A stretch of 64,000 nucleotides of DNA from Lacinutrix mariniflava (GTDB taxonomy: Bacteria > Bacteroidota > Bacteroidia > Flavobacteriales > Flavobacteriaceae). The stretch is taken from contig NZ_LIQG01000027.1 in NCBI RefSeq assembly GCF_001418015.1, positions 1 to 64,000 of the forward strand, written 5' to 3'. This document shows, piece by piece, positions 43,704-51,347 of this stretch (position 1 is the stretch's first letter; every line of letters begins with the position of its first letter). The notes beneath the pieces were generated by a model that saw only the letters and a program-made list of their open reading frames with translations, had not been told where the DNA came from and searched no databases. Made by a program: the position numbers and the translations under genes.

Positions 43704-44660
43704 ATGAAAGTAACAGATCACATAACTAAAGGAAAAGGGAAAACACAATTTTCTTTCGAAATTTTACCGCCATTAAAAGGGCAACACATTCAATCTATAT
43801 TTAATAATATAGATCCTTTAATGGAGTTTAATCCGCCTTTTATAGACGTAACGTATCATCGCGAAGAATATGTTTACAAGAATTTAGGCGACGGTTTATT
43901 AAAAAAACAAGTGGTAAAAAAACGACCTGGAACGGTAGGTATTTGCGCTGCAATCCAGAATAAATACAATGTAGATGCCATACCGCATATCTTGTGTGGT
44001 GGTTTTAGTAGAGAGGATACTGAGAATTTTTTAATAGATTTAGATTTTTTAGGTATCGATAACGTGGTGGCTTTACGAGGAGATGCTGTGAAAACAGAAA
44101 CGTATTTTACACCAGAAAAGGAAGGACATCATTATGCGAGTGAGTTGGTGTCTCAGATTTCGGATTTGAATAAGGCTGTGTATTTAGATGAGGACTTGCA
44201 AAACTGTTCGGCAACTAATTTTTGCATTGGTGTGGGCGCCTATCCAGAAAAACACATGGAAGCACCAAGTCTAGATAGCGATATTCATTTTCTTAAAAAG
44301 AAGATAAAAAATGGTGCTGAGTATATTGTTACACAAATGTTTTTTGATAACGAGAAGTATTTTCAGTTTGTCGATAAATGTAGAAAAGAAGGAATTACAG
44401 TACCAATAATTCCTGGTTTAAAACCGATATCGACAAGGAAACAACTCAATATAATACCGCATCGCTTTCATGTGGATTTACCTGAAGCCTTAATAAAAGA
44501 GATTATTAAATGTAAAGATAATAAACAAGTAAGACAGGTTGGAGTGGAGTGGGCAATACAGCAATCTAAAGAATTGGAAAAAGCGGGAGTACCGATCTTA
44601 CACTATTATTCTATGGGAAAAAGTGATAATGTAAAGAGCATAGCGTCTGCCCTTTTTTAA
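43704..44660 (+). CDS. metF: Methylenetetrahydrofolate reductase
   Basis: A 318-residue flavoprotein that reduces 5,10-methylene-THF to 5-methyl-THF, the methyl donor for MetH. Family motifs include FSFEILPPLKG, FIDVTYHREE (a variant of the V-T-x-x-x-G region), NVVALRGDAVK and TQMFFDNEKYFQFVDKC, followed by VPIIPGLKPIS. From the ATG at 43704 the start fits the family; an upstream GTG at 43692 adds four residues inside a TTCCAC-TTTC-GTGGGAA hairpin. It is the last gene of the methionine block and is separated from metH by a repeat. Confidence 0.95.
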   Translation: MKVTDHITKGKGKTQFSFEILPPLKGQHIQSIFNNIDPLMEFNPPFIDVTYHREEYVYKNLGDGLLKKQVVKKRPGTVGICAAIQNKYNVDAIPHILCGGFSREDTENFLIDLDFLGIDNVVALRGDAVKTETYFTPEKEGHHYASELVSQISDLNKAVYLDEDLQNCSATNFCIGVGAYPEKHMEAPSLDSDIHFLKKKIKNGAEYIVTQMFFDNEKYFQFVDKCRKEGITVPIIPGLKPISTRKQLNIIPHRFHVDLPEALIKEIIKCKDNKQVRQVGVEWAIQQSKELEKAGVPILHYYSMGKSDNVKSIASALF

Positions 44661-44673
44661 ATAGAAAAAGAGT

Positions 44674-44681
44674 TACTTTTG
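44674..44681 (+). promoter_or_regulatory. TACTTTTG -7-like box just before the Rrf2 gene
   Basis: TACTTTTG matches TAnnTTTG and ends 4 bases before the ATG at 44686, which would give a nearly leaderless mRNA. It lies within the inverted repeat GTTAC-TTTT-GTAAC (44673-44686), a possible autoregulatory site. The -33 element is unclear. Confidence 0.35.
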
Positions 44682-44685
44682 TAAC

Positions 44686-45096
44686 ATGCTTTCTAAGAAA
44701 ACAAAATACGGAATTAAGGCGCTAACCTATTTAGCGAAACAGGAAACACATGTTCCTGTAAGAATTGCGACGATTTCTGAAAGTGAAAATATTTCTTTAA
44801 AATTTTTAGAAACCATTTTACTGTCACTTCGTAAAAATGGATTATTAGGCTCTAAAAAAGGAAAAGGTGGTGGTTATTATTTATTAAAAGACCCTAAAGA
44901 TATTCCTATGACGGAAGTTATGAGAGTTCTCGAAGGTCCGATAGCAATGATACCTTGCGTGAGTTTAAACTTTTACGAAAAGTGTCAAGATTGTCCAGAC
45001 GAAAATGCCTGTGCAGTCAATAAAATAATGCTTAAAGTAAGAGATAATACTCTAGAGATTTTTAGAAATACTACGCTTGCCGATTTGTCTAATTAG
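44686..45096 (+). CDS. Rrf2 family transcriptional regulator
   Basis: A 136-residue winged-helix regulator. Residues 1-~80 hold the DNA-binding domain (MLSKKTKYGIKALTYLAKQ, ISLKFLETILLSLRKNGLLGSKKGKGGGYYL). The C-terminal part has four cysteines, Cys91, Cys100, Cys103 and Cys109, in the region where IscR and NsrR bind an iron-sulfur cluster; the spacing differs from IscR. Rrf2 relatives such as CymR control cysteine and sulfur genes. Since the sulfate-assimilation genes follow at once, with paired dyad sites in front, it is very likely their local regulator. Whether it senses an Fe-S cluster or a sulfur metabolite is open. Confidence 0.9.
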   Translation: MLSKKTKYGIKALTYLAKQETHVPVRIATISESENISLKFLETILLSLRKNGLLGSKKGKGGGYYLLKDPKDIPMTEVMRVLEGPIAMIPCVSLNFYEKCQDCPDENACAVNKIMLKVRDNTLEIFRNTTLADLSN

Positions 45097-45137
45097 CAGA
45101 TTCTCAGTTTTAACACCTAATTTTTTAATTATTATAC

Positions 45138-45168
45138 TTGATTTCTAGATTAATAATCTATAAGTTTG
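45138..45168 (+). promoter_or_regulatory. Promoter of the sulfate-assimilation operon
   Basis: TTG at 45138-45140, a 20-bp spacer, and TAAGTTTG at 45161-45168, the same geometry as the tRNA promoters in this window. The candidate operator begins five bases downstream. Confidence 0.7.
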
Positions 45169-45173
45169 CACTT

Positions 45174-45196
45174 TATCCTACTAAACCTATAGGGTA
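45174..45196. promoter_or_regulatory. Candidate Rrf2 operator, site 1
   Basis: A 23-bp dyad with half-sites TATCCTA (45174-45180) and TAGGGTA (45190-45196), 6 of 7 symmetric. It lies where transcription should start, immediately after the -7 box, a good position for repression. It is identical at 18 of 23 positions to the site at 48412-48434. Confidence 0.6.
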
Positions 45197-45221
45197 ATTA
45201 GATTAAATATAAAAGGATAGT

Positions 45222-45473
45222 ATGGAAAACGTAATAAATTCGGAAGTAAGTTTGGAGAAAGAAGAACAAACGTCCTCAGAAAATATTAAAAGAAGTTTAG
45301 TAAAAACGATTAGTTGGAGAGCTGTAGGAACTATAACTACAGTAACTATTTCGTATATAATTACAGGAACAATGGCATTGGCTTTCTCAATAGGAGGAAT
45401 AGAGTTAGTGTCTAAAATGGTATTGTACTTCTTTCACGAACGTGCATGGGAAAAAATTAAATGGGGAAAGTAA
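45222..45473 (+). CDS. DUF2061 family membrane protein
   Basis: An 83-residue protein. After a charged N-terminus (NSEVSLEKEEQTSSENIKRSLVKTISWRAVGTITT) come two hydrophobic segments, TVTISYIITGTMALAFSIGG and VSKMVLYFFHERAWEKIKWG. The SxxKxxxWRxxGTxxT and YxHERxW (here FFHERAW) patterns define DUF2061. Its function is unknown, but the gene is a regular member of cys operons in Bacteroidota. The stop overlaps the cysH start (TAATG), showing translational coupling. A link to sulfate or sulfite transport is speculative. Confidence 0.85.
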   Translation: MENVINSEVSLEKEEQTSSENIKRSLVKTISWRAVGTITTVTISYIITGTMALAFSIGGIELVSKMVLYFFHERAWEKIKWGK

Positions 45474-46087
45474 TGAGCTTAGATTTAGATAAAATAAACA
45501 AACAGTTAGGTGATAAAACACCAAAAGAAATAGTGGAATGGGCAATTGATTTTGCAAAATCTCCTGTGGTAACAACTAATTTTAGACCATATGAGGCTGC
45601 TATTTTAAAAGTAACAAGCGACGTTAAAAAAGATATTAAAGTTGTTTGGTGCGATACAGGTTACAATACACCTAACACCTATAAGCATGCCGAAGAAGTA
45701 ATTGAAGCATTAGAACTTAATGTTAAATTATATGTGCCTAAACAAACGACAGCGCATCGCGATGTGGTTTTAGGTATTCCGGATATTAACGATCCAAAAC
45801 ATGCTGTGTTTACAGAGCAGGTAAAGTTGGAGCCTTTTAAACGTGCTATGGTTGAGCACAAACCAGATGTTTGGTTTACAAATTTACGTAAAGGTCAAAC
45901 GGCTTTTAGAGACAGTATAAATATTGTGTCTCAAGATAAAAATGGAGTCGTAAAAGTGAGTCCTTTTTACAATTGGACAGATAAAGAATTGGATGTTTAT
46001 TTAGAAGAAAACAATTTGCCAAACGAGTTTAAATACTTCGATCCAACAAAACAATTAGAAAATAGAGAGTGTGGATTACACGCCTAA
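45473..46087 (+). CDS. cysH: Adenylyl/phosphoadenylyl sulfate reductase family protein
   Basis: A 204-residue thioredoxin-dependent reductase that releases sulfite from APS or PAPS. It ends with the catalytic ECGLH motif, the cysteine that carries the sulfo group. KVVWCDTGYNTPNTYKHAEE and WFTNLRKGQTAFRDS are family blocks. The CC...CxxC cysteines that hold a [4Fe-4S] cluster in classical bacterial APS reductases are absent. There is no APS kinase gene in this cluster, so the true substrate is uncertain. The start ATG overlaps the previous stop; an in-frame ATG at 45461 would lie inside the DUF2061 gene. Confidence 0.85.
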   Translation: MSLDLDKINKQLGDKTPKEIVEWAIDFAKSPVVTTNFRPYEAAILKVTSDVKKDIKVVWCDTGYNTPNTYKHAEEVIEALELNVKLYVPKQTTAHRDVVLGIPDINDPKHAVFTEQVKLEPFKRAMVEHKPDVWFTNLRKGQTAFRDSINIVSQDKNGVVKVSPFYNWTDKELDVYLEENNLPNEFKYFDPTKQLENRECGLHA

Positions 46088-46097
46088 AAATATAGAA

Positions 46098-47000
46098 ATG
46101 AAAGATACATCAAGTATAAATCCGTTAGAAAACGAAGCTATTTACATCATGCGTGAAGTTGCTGCTCAATTTGAAAAGCCAGTGCTTTTGTTTTCAGGCG
46201 GAAAAGACTCCATCACGTTAGTGCGTTTGGCGCAAAAAGCATTTTATCCAGCTAAAATTCCGTTTCCATTAATGCATATCGATACGGGTCATAATTTTCC
46301 TGAAACGATAGAGTTTAGAGACCGTTTAGTTAAGGAGTTAGGATTAGAGCTTATTGTTAGAGATGTTCAAGATTCTATAGATGAAGGTAAAGTAAAAGAA
46401 GAATCTGGACGTTATGCCAGTAGAAATCAATTACAAACGACTACGCTTTTAGATGCTATCGAAGAGTTTAAATTCGATGCTTGTATTGGTGGAGCAAGAC
46501 GTGATGAAGAAAAAGCGAGAGCTAAAGAGCGTATTTTCTCTGTAAGAGATGATTTTGGGCAATGGGATGAAAAAAATCAACGTCCAGAGTTATTCGATAT
46601 GCTTAATGGTAATATCGAGTTAGGTCAAAATGTACGTGTGTTTCCTATTTCTAACTGGACAGAATTAGACGTTTGGTCATATATTCAAAAAGAACAAATA
46701 GAAATTCCATCTATTTATTTCGCGCATACGAGAGCTACTTTTTTAAGAGACGGATTAATCTGGTCTGCAGACGATGCTGTTGTTTATAGAGATGATGAAG
46801 AAGAAGTTGTAGAAAGAATTGTACGTTTTAGAACTGTTGGAGATATGAGTTGTACTGCAGCTGTATTGTCTGAAGCAGCAGATATTTCTAGTGTAGTACA
46901 AGAGATTAGAGAATCTTCAATATCAGAAAGAGGAGCGAGAATAGACGATAAACGTTCGGAAGCTGCAATGGAGAAAAGAAAACAACAAGGGTATTTCTAA
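46098..47000 (+). CDS. cysD: Sulfate adenylyltransferase subunit 2
   Basis: A 300-residue N-type ATP pyrophosphatase subunit that, with CysN, activates sulfate to APS. The PP-loop is SGGKDS at residues 33-38, followed by HIDTGHNFPE and GGARRDEEKARAKERIFS, and IYFAHTR. Length is standard. A GTG at 46071 would give an overlapping start within cysH, but the ATG at 46098 yields the usual N-terminus (SSINPLENEAIYIMREVAAQF). It lies 10 bases after cysH and is followed by a strong hairpin before cysN. Confidence 0.95.
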   Translation: MKDTSSINPLENEAIYIMREVAAQFEKPVLLFSGGKDSITLVRLAQKAFYPAKIPFPLMHIDTGHNFPETIEFRDRLVKELGLELIVRDVQDSIDEGKVKEESGRYASRNQLQTTTLLDAIEEFKFDACIGGARRDEEKARAKERIFSVRDDFGQWDEKNQRPELFDMLNGNIELGQNVRVFPISNWTELDVWSYIQKEQIEIPSIYFAHTRATFLRDGLIWSADDAVVYRDDEEEVVERIVRFRTVGDMSCTAAVLSEAADISSVVQEIRESSISERGARIDDKRSEAAMEKRKQQGYF

Positions 47001-47013
47001 GTCGCTTTTTTTT

Positions 47014-47054
47014 ATTTCCGCACTTCGACTGCGCTCAGTGTAAACTGCGGAAAT
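47014..47054. repeat. Hairpin-forming element between cysD and cysN
   Basis: ATTTCCGCA (47014-47022) is the exact inverted complement of TGCGGAAAT (47046-47054). The loop includes CTTCGACTGCGCTCAG, a sequence seen as a common intergenic element in Bacteroidota. It may tune relative expression of cysD and cysN or be a neutral insertion. No T-tract follows. Confidence 0.7.
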
Positions 47055-47094
47055 CTCAAAAAGTAATTTTAAATTAAGAATTAAAAAATGAAGT

Positions 47095-47111
47095 CCTTCC
47101 ATTTAGGAAGG
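47095..47111 (+). other. Small hairpin before cysN
   Basis: CCTTCC-ATTTA-GGAAGG at 47095-47111, 11 bases before the cysN ATG. It could affect translation initiation or processing between cysD and cysN. Confidence 0.45.
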
Positions 47112-47122
47112 TTAAGATAGAT

Positions 47123-48370
47123 ATGGAAGTTTTAAAAATAGCAACAGCAGGAAGTGTAGATGATGGAAAGAGTACTCTAATTGGGAGATTGCTTTACGAT
47201 ACAAAGTCATTAACATCAGATAAGTTAGAAGCGATAGAAAAAAAGAGTAAGCAATTAGGTTACGATTATCTAGATTTCTCTTTAGCAACAGATGGTTTAG
47301 TAGCAGAAAGAGAACAAGGTATTACTATAGATGTTGCACATATTTACTTTTCTACGGCTAATAAAAGTTACATTATTGCAGATACTCCAGGTCATGTAGA
47401 ATATACAAGAAATATGGTTACAGGAGCTTCGACATCTCAAGTTGCGATTGTATTAATAGATGCAAGAAAAGGAGTGATCGAGCAAACTAATCGTCATTTC
47501 TTTATTAATAATTTACTGAGAATTAAAACCGTAATTGTTGCCATTAATAAGATGGATTTAGTAGATTTTTCTGAAGAAAAGTATAACGCCATAAAAGCAG
47601 ATTTTGAAGCTTTAATGAGTAAGCGTGACTACCAAGACCAGAAAATAACATTTATTCCTGTAAGTGCTTTAAAGGGAGATAATGTTGTTAATAAATCTGA
47701 TAAAACACCATGGTATAAAGGCGAGACATTATTAGAGAATTTAGAAAATATTGATAATCAAGATGTCTTTAATGTCGGAACTCCTAGGTATCCTGTACAA
47801 TATGTTATTCGTCCAAAAACAGACGAGTTTCACGATTTTAGAGGTTATGCAGGAAAAGTTTATGGTGGAGAGTTAAGCGTTGGAGATGACGTTGTCATTT
47901 TACCATCGGAAACGAAGTCTAAGATTAAAGAGATTCTTTTCTACGACAAGAAAGTACAAACAGCTTCGCGTCGTTCATCAGTATTAATTACGTTGAAAGA
48001 CGATGTAAATATTAGCAGAGGAGACATGATTGTTAGAGCTAACGATTTACCAAAAAGAGAAAAAGAATTTACAGCAACCATTTCTTGGATGGATTCTCAA
48101 AACCTAAAAGCAGGTAACAAATATATTGTACAACATGGTGTAAATAAAGTGTTGGCAAAAGTAGATCGTATTCATCATAAAATTAATCCAGATTATTCTG
48201 GTGTTGACGACACGGTAGAAGCTTTAGCAATTAATGATATTGCAACGGTATCTTTTAAATTAAACAAGCCTATTTTTTATGATGCTTTTAAAGATCACAG
48301 AACTAATGGCTCGTTTATTCTAGTCGATTCGAAATCTAACAATACTGTAGGCGCAGGTTTTATTCAATAA
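47123..48370 (+). CDS. cysN: Sulfate adenylyltransferase subunit 1 (GTPase)
   Basis: A 415-residue EF-Tu-like GTPase that drives APS formation by CysD. G1 is GSVDDGKS (10-17), G3 is DTPGH (87-91) and G4 is NKMD (142-145), and two beta-barrel domains follow. It stops before the APS-kinase (CysC) domain that is fused in some bacteria, so no PAPS-forming activity is encoded here. Start and length agree with the family. Confidence 0.95.
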   Translation: MEVLKIATAGSVDDGKSTLIGRLLYDTKSLTSDKLEAIEKKSKQLGYDYLDFSLATDGLVAEREQGITIDVAHIYFSTANKSYIIADTPGHVEYTRNMVTGASTSQVAIVLIDARKGVIEQTNRHFFINNLLRIKTVIVAINKMDLVDFSEEKYNAIKADFEALMSKRDYQDQKITFIPVSALKGDNVVNKSDKTPWYKGETLLENLENIDNQDVFNVGTPRYPVQYVIRPKTDEFHDFRGYAGKVYGGELSVGDDVVILPSETKSKIKEILFYDKKVQTASRRSSVLITLKDDVNISRGDMIVRANDLPKREKEFTATISWMDSQNLKAGNKYIVQHGVNKVLAKVDRIHHKINPDYSGVDDTVEALAINDIATVSFKLNKPIFYDAFKDHRTNGSFILVDSKSNNTVGAGFIQ

Positions 48371-48411
48371 AAATTGAATCGATATTTCGACAAATAAAAA
48401 TATATTTTAAT

Positions 48412-48434
48412 TATCCTATTAACCCTATGGGATT
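48412..48434. promoter_or_regulatory. Candidate Rrf2 operator, site 2
   Basis: A second 23-bp dyad, half-sites ATCCTAT (48413-48419) and ATGGGAT (48427-48433), with its centre at the same relative position as site 1 and 18 of 23 bases identical. It is 14 bases before the sulfite reductase ATG. No convincing separate promoter was seen, so it may also act as a roadblock on readthrough transcription. Confidence 0.6.
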
Positions 48435-48447
48435 TACATATTAAGAC

Positions 48448-50538
48448 ATGCAGAGTTTTAGAACAGAAATTGAAAATCCTATTGTAGAACAGGATATTAT
48501 AGATTTAGCCAATAAGATTGAGCTTTTTCATAACGGAAAAATTGACGAAGAAAAATTTAGAAGTTTACGTTTAGCACGTGGTGTTTACGGTCAGCGTCAA
48601 GAAGGCGTGCAGATGATTCGTATAAAACTACCTTACGGAAAAGTGTTAAGTAAACAATTACGTCGTATTGCTGAGGTTTCAGACGAATATTCTAGAAGTA
48701 GATTGCATATTACTACGCGTCAAGATATTCAAATCCATTATGTCGATTTAAATCGTACGCCAGAACTTTGGGCAGAATTAGAAAGAGACGATGTTACTTT
48801 ACGTGAAGCTTGTGGTAACGTTGTTAGAAACGTAACAGCTAGTGAAACTGCAGGTATAGATAAAGACGAACCTTTTGATGTTTCTCCTTATGCCGATGCT
48901 ATCTTTAAATTCTTTTTACGTAACCCAATCTGTCAAGAAATGGGTAGAAAATTTAAAGTGTCTTTTTCTGGTACAGATGAAGATACAGGTTTATCGTACA
49001 TGCACGATTTAGGTTTTATAGCTAAAATTGAAAATGGTGTAAAAGGTTTTAAAGTGATGTTAGGTGGTGGTTTAGGGTCGCAACCAAGACATGCAGACGA
49101 AATGTATAGTTTCTTAGCTTCAGATAAAATTATTCCTTTAATGGAAGGTGTTTTAAGAGTTTTCGATCGTTATGGCGAGCGTAAAAGTCGTGCTAAAGCA
49201 AGAATGAAGTTCTTATTAAAAGATATCGGTTTAGAGGCTTTTAAAGCTTTAGTTGAAGAAGAGCAAGATGCAATCGAATTTAAAACAGTTACTATAGACG
49301 AAGCTAATTACACCGCTTCAACTCCAGTTTCTATTGAAGCTCCAAAGGTTGAGATAAAAGATCAAGAGGCTTTTAATTTATGGAAGGCAACTAATGTTAT
49401 TCCACAAAAGCAAGACGGTTATGTTGCTATTGGTATTAAAGTATTATTAGGAGATTTCTACACGGACAAAGCACGATTATTAGCAGATTTAGTAGAACAA
49501 TATGCAGCAGGAGAAGTGAGATTAAGTTTAAGACAAAACATATTAATTCCTTTTGTTAAAGAAGAATTGTTAACCTTTTTCTATACTGAATTAGAAAAAT
49601 TAGGCTTTGCAGAAGCAGGTTATAATAAAGCCGTAGATATTACAGCATGCCCAGGAACAGATACTTGTAATTTAGGTATTTCTAGCAGTACAGGAATTGC
49701 TGAAGAATTAGAACGTGTTATAAAAGCAGAGTATCCACAATACTTATCTAACGAAGATTTAGTCATTAAAATTAGTGGTTGTATGAATGCTTGTGGACAA
49801 CATAATATGGCAAATATTGGTTTTCAAGGGATGTCTATTCGTACAAAAGATAAATTAGTTGCACCAGCATTACAAGTGCTTTTAGGTGGCGCAAACCTTG
49901 GAGATGGTAAGGCTTATTTTGCAGATAAAGTAGTAAAAGTACCAAGTAGAAGAGGTCCAGAAGCTTTACGTCGTATTCTTAATGATTTTGAAGCTAATGG
50001 AAAGGGCCAATCATTTGGGGAATATTATATAGAAAAAGGTGAAAAGTATTTTTACAGTCTACTAACAGATTTATCTAATGTAGACAATCTAACACAAGAC
50101 GATTTTATTGATTGGGGAACCGACGAAGAATACGTTAAAGCTATTGGTGTTGGAGAGTGTGCCGGTGTTGTTATCGATTTAATTGCAACTTTATTTCTTG
50201 AAAGTGATGAAAAAATTGAAGAGGCAAAACAGTCTTTCGATAACAAGGTCTATTCTGGAGCAATCTACGAAGCGTATCGCTCGATGGTTAATTCCGCGAA
50301 AGCGATATTAATATCAGAAGACATTAAAACAAACACACAAGCAGGTATAATCAGTCAGTTTAATGAGTTGTTTATCGATACAAAAAAAATAGACTTAGGT
50401 GTTTCTTTTTCAGATTTAGTGTATCAAATAAAAGTACACGCTCCAACTCAAGAATTTGCATTGCGTTACATAGAAAATGCAGAACAGTTTTTAGAAAAAG
50501 TAAGAGGTTTTAGACAGAAAGCAGTAGCTACTAGTTAA
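48448..50538 (+). CDS. Siroheme/[4Fe-4S] sulfite reductase with C-terminal HEPN-like extension
   Basis: A 696-residue enzyme reducing sulfite to sulfide in six electrons. The cluster/siroheme cysteines are Cys401 and Cys407 (ACPGTDTCNLG) and Cys445 and Cys449 (SGCMNACGQHN), and two ferredoxin-like half-domains are visible (ARGVYGQRQEGVQMIRIKLP; RLHITTRQDIQIHY). After residue ~560 an extra ~130 residues form a helical domain (YSGAIYEAYRSMVNSAKAILI) with the look of a HEPN fold. Electrons probably come from the ferredoxin and reductase encoded nearby. Nitrite is an alternative substrate by homology, but the setting among cys genes favours sulfite. Confidence 0.92.
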   Translation: MQSFRTEIENPIVEQDIIDLANKIELFHNGKIDEEKFRSLRLARGVYGQRQEGVQMIRIKLPYGKVLSKQLRRIAEVSDEYSRSRLHITTRQDIQIHYVDLNRTPELWAELERDDVTLREACGNVVRNVTASETAGIDKDEPFDVSPYADAIFKFFLRNPICQEMGRKFKVSFSGTDEDTGLSYMHDLGFIAKIENGVKGFKVMLGGGLGSQPRHADEMYSFLASDKIIPLMEGVLRVFDRYGERKSRAKARMKFLLKDIGLEAFKALVEEEQDAIEFKTVTIDEANYTASTPVSIEAPKVEIKDQEAFNLWKATNVIPQKQDGYVAIGIKVLLGDFYTDKARLLADLVEQYAAGEVRLSLRQNILIPFVKEELLTFFYTELEKLGFAEAGYNKAVDITACPGTDTCNLGISSSTGIAEELERVIKAEYPQYLSNEDLVIKISGCMNACGQHNMANIGFQGMSIRTKDKLVAPALQVLLGGANLGDGKAYFADKVVKVPSRRGPEALRRILNDFEANGKGQSFGEYYIEKGEKYFYSLLTDLSNVDNLTQDDFIDWGTDEEYVKAIGVGECAGVVIDLIATLFLESDEKIEEAKQSFDNKVYSGAIYEAYRSMVNSAKAILISEDIKTNTQAGIISQFNELFIDTKKIDLGVSFSDLVYQIKVHAPTQEFALRYIENAEQFLEKVRGFRQKAVATS

Positions 50539-50559
50539 TACTATTAAAAATAAAGTTCC

Positions 50560-51342
50560 ATGATAAATCCAAAATTAACAGTTGTTGGCGCCGGACCAGG
50601 CGATCCAGACTTAATAACATTAAAAGCTATAAAAGCAATACAATCTGCCGATGTTATTTTGTATGATGCTTTAGTAAACGATGAATTATTAGACTACGCA
50701 TCTAAAACAGCAGAAATTATTTTTGTTGGAAAACGAAAAGGATGTTATGCGTATCAACAAAGTCAAATAAACGAGTTAATAGTAGAACGTGCTTTAAGAT
50801 GTGGTCATGTTGTACGTTTAAAAGGAGGTGATCCTTTTATTTTTGGTCGTGGAGCAGAAGAGTTAGATTATGCTAAGGAATATGCCATAGAAATTGCGGT
50901 TGTTCCCGGTATTTCTTCATCTGCAGCAGTGCCAGCTTATCAAGGAATTCCTTTAACTAAACGTAATGCCTCAGAAAGTTTTTGGGTGATTACAGGTACA
51001 ACGAAATCACATCAAATATCTAGCGATATTTCATTAGCGGCAAAATCTACAGCAACAGTTGTTATTTTAATGGGAATGGGAAAACTAGCAGAAATTGTAG
51101 AGATTTTTTCTTCGGAAGGAAAACAAAATACTGCAGTTGCAATCATTCAAAATGGGACACGAGAAAACGAGAAAGTCGGCATTGGGACTATTAATACTAT
51201 AGAAGCTATTGTTGAAGAAAAGCAATTATCTACTCCAGCAATCATTATTATTGGAGAAGTGGTTAATCAACGTGTAGATTTATCTTCAGTTTATGAAAAA
51301 GCAAATAAAGCACCTCAATTTTCACAACCTATTTCAGCTTAG
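50560..51342 (+). CDS. cobA: Uroporphyrinogen-III C-methyltransferase
   Basis: A 260-residue SAM-dependent enzyme methylating uroporphyrinogen III at C2 and C7 to precorrin-2, the first step of siroheme. The signature VGAGPGDPDLITLKAI is at the N-terminus, and VVRLKGGDPFIFGRGAEE, VVPGISSSAAVPAYQGIPLT and MGMGKL follow. It is the single-domain form; the dehydrogenase/chelatase partner is the next gene, six bases on. Its product supplies the cofactor of the sulfite reductase encoded just upstream. Confidence 0.95.
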   Translation: MINPKLTVVGAGPGDPDLITLKAIKAIQSADVILYDALVNDELLDYASKTAEIIFVGKRKGCYAYQQSQINELIVERALRCGHVVRLKGGDPFIFGRGAEELDYAKEYAIEIAVVPGISSSAAVPAYQGIPLTKRNASESFWVITGTTKSHQISSDISLAAKSTATVVILMGMGKLAEIVEIFSSEGKQNTAVAIIQNGTRENEKVGIGTINTIEAIVEEKQLSTPAIIIIGEVVNQRVDLSSVYEKANKAPQFSQPISA

Positions 51343-51347
51343 AACAT

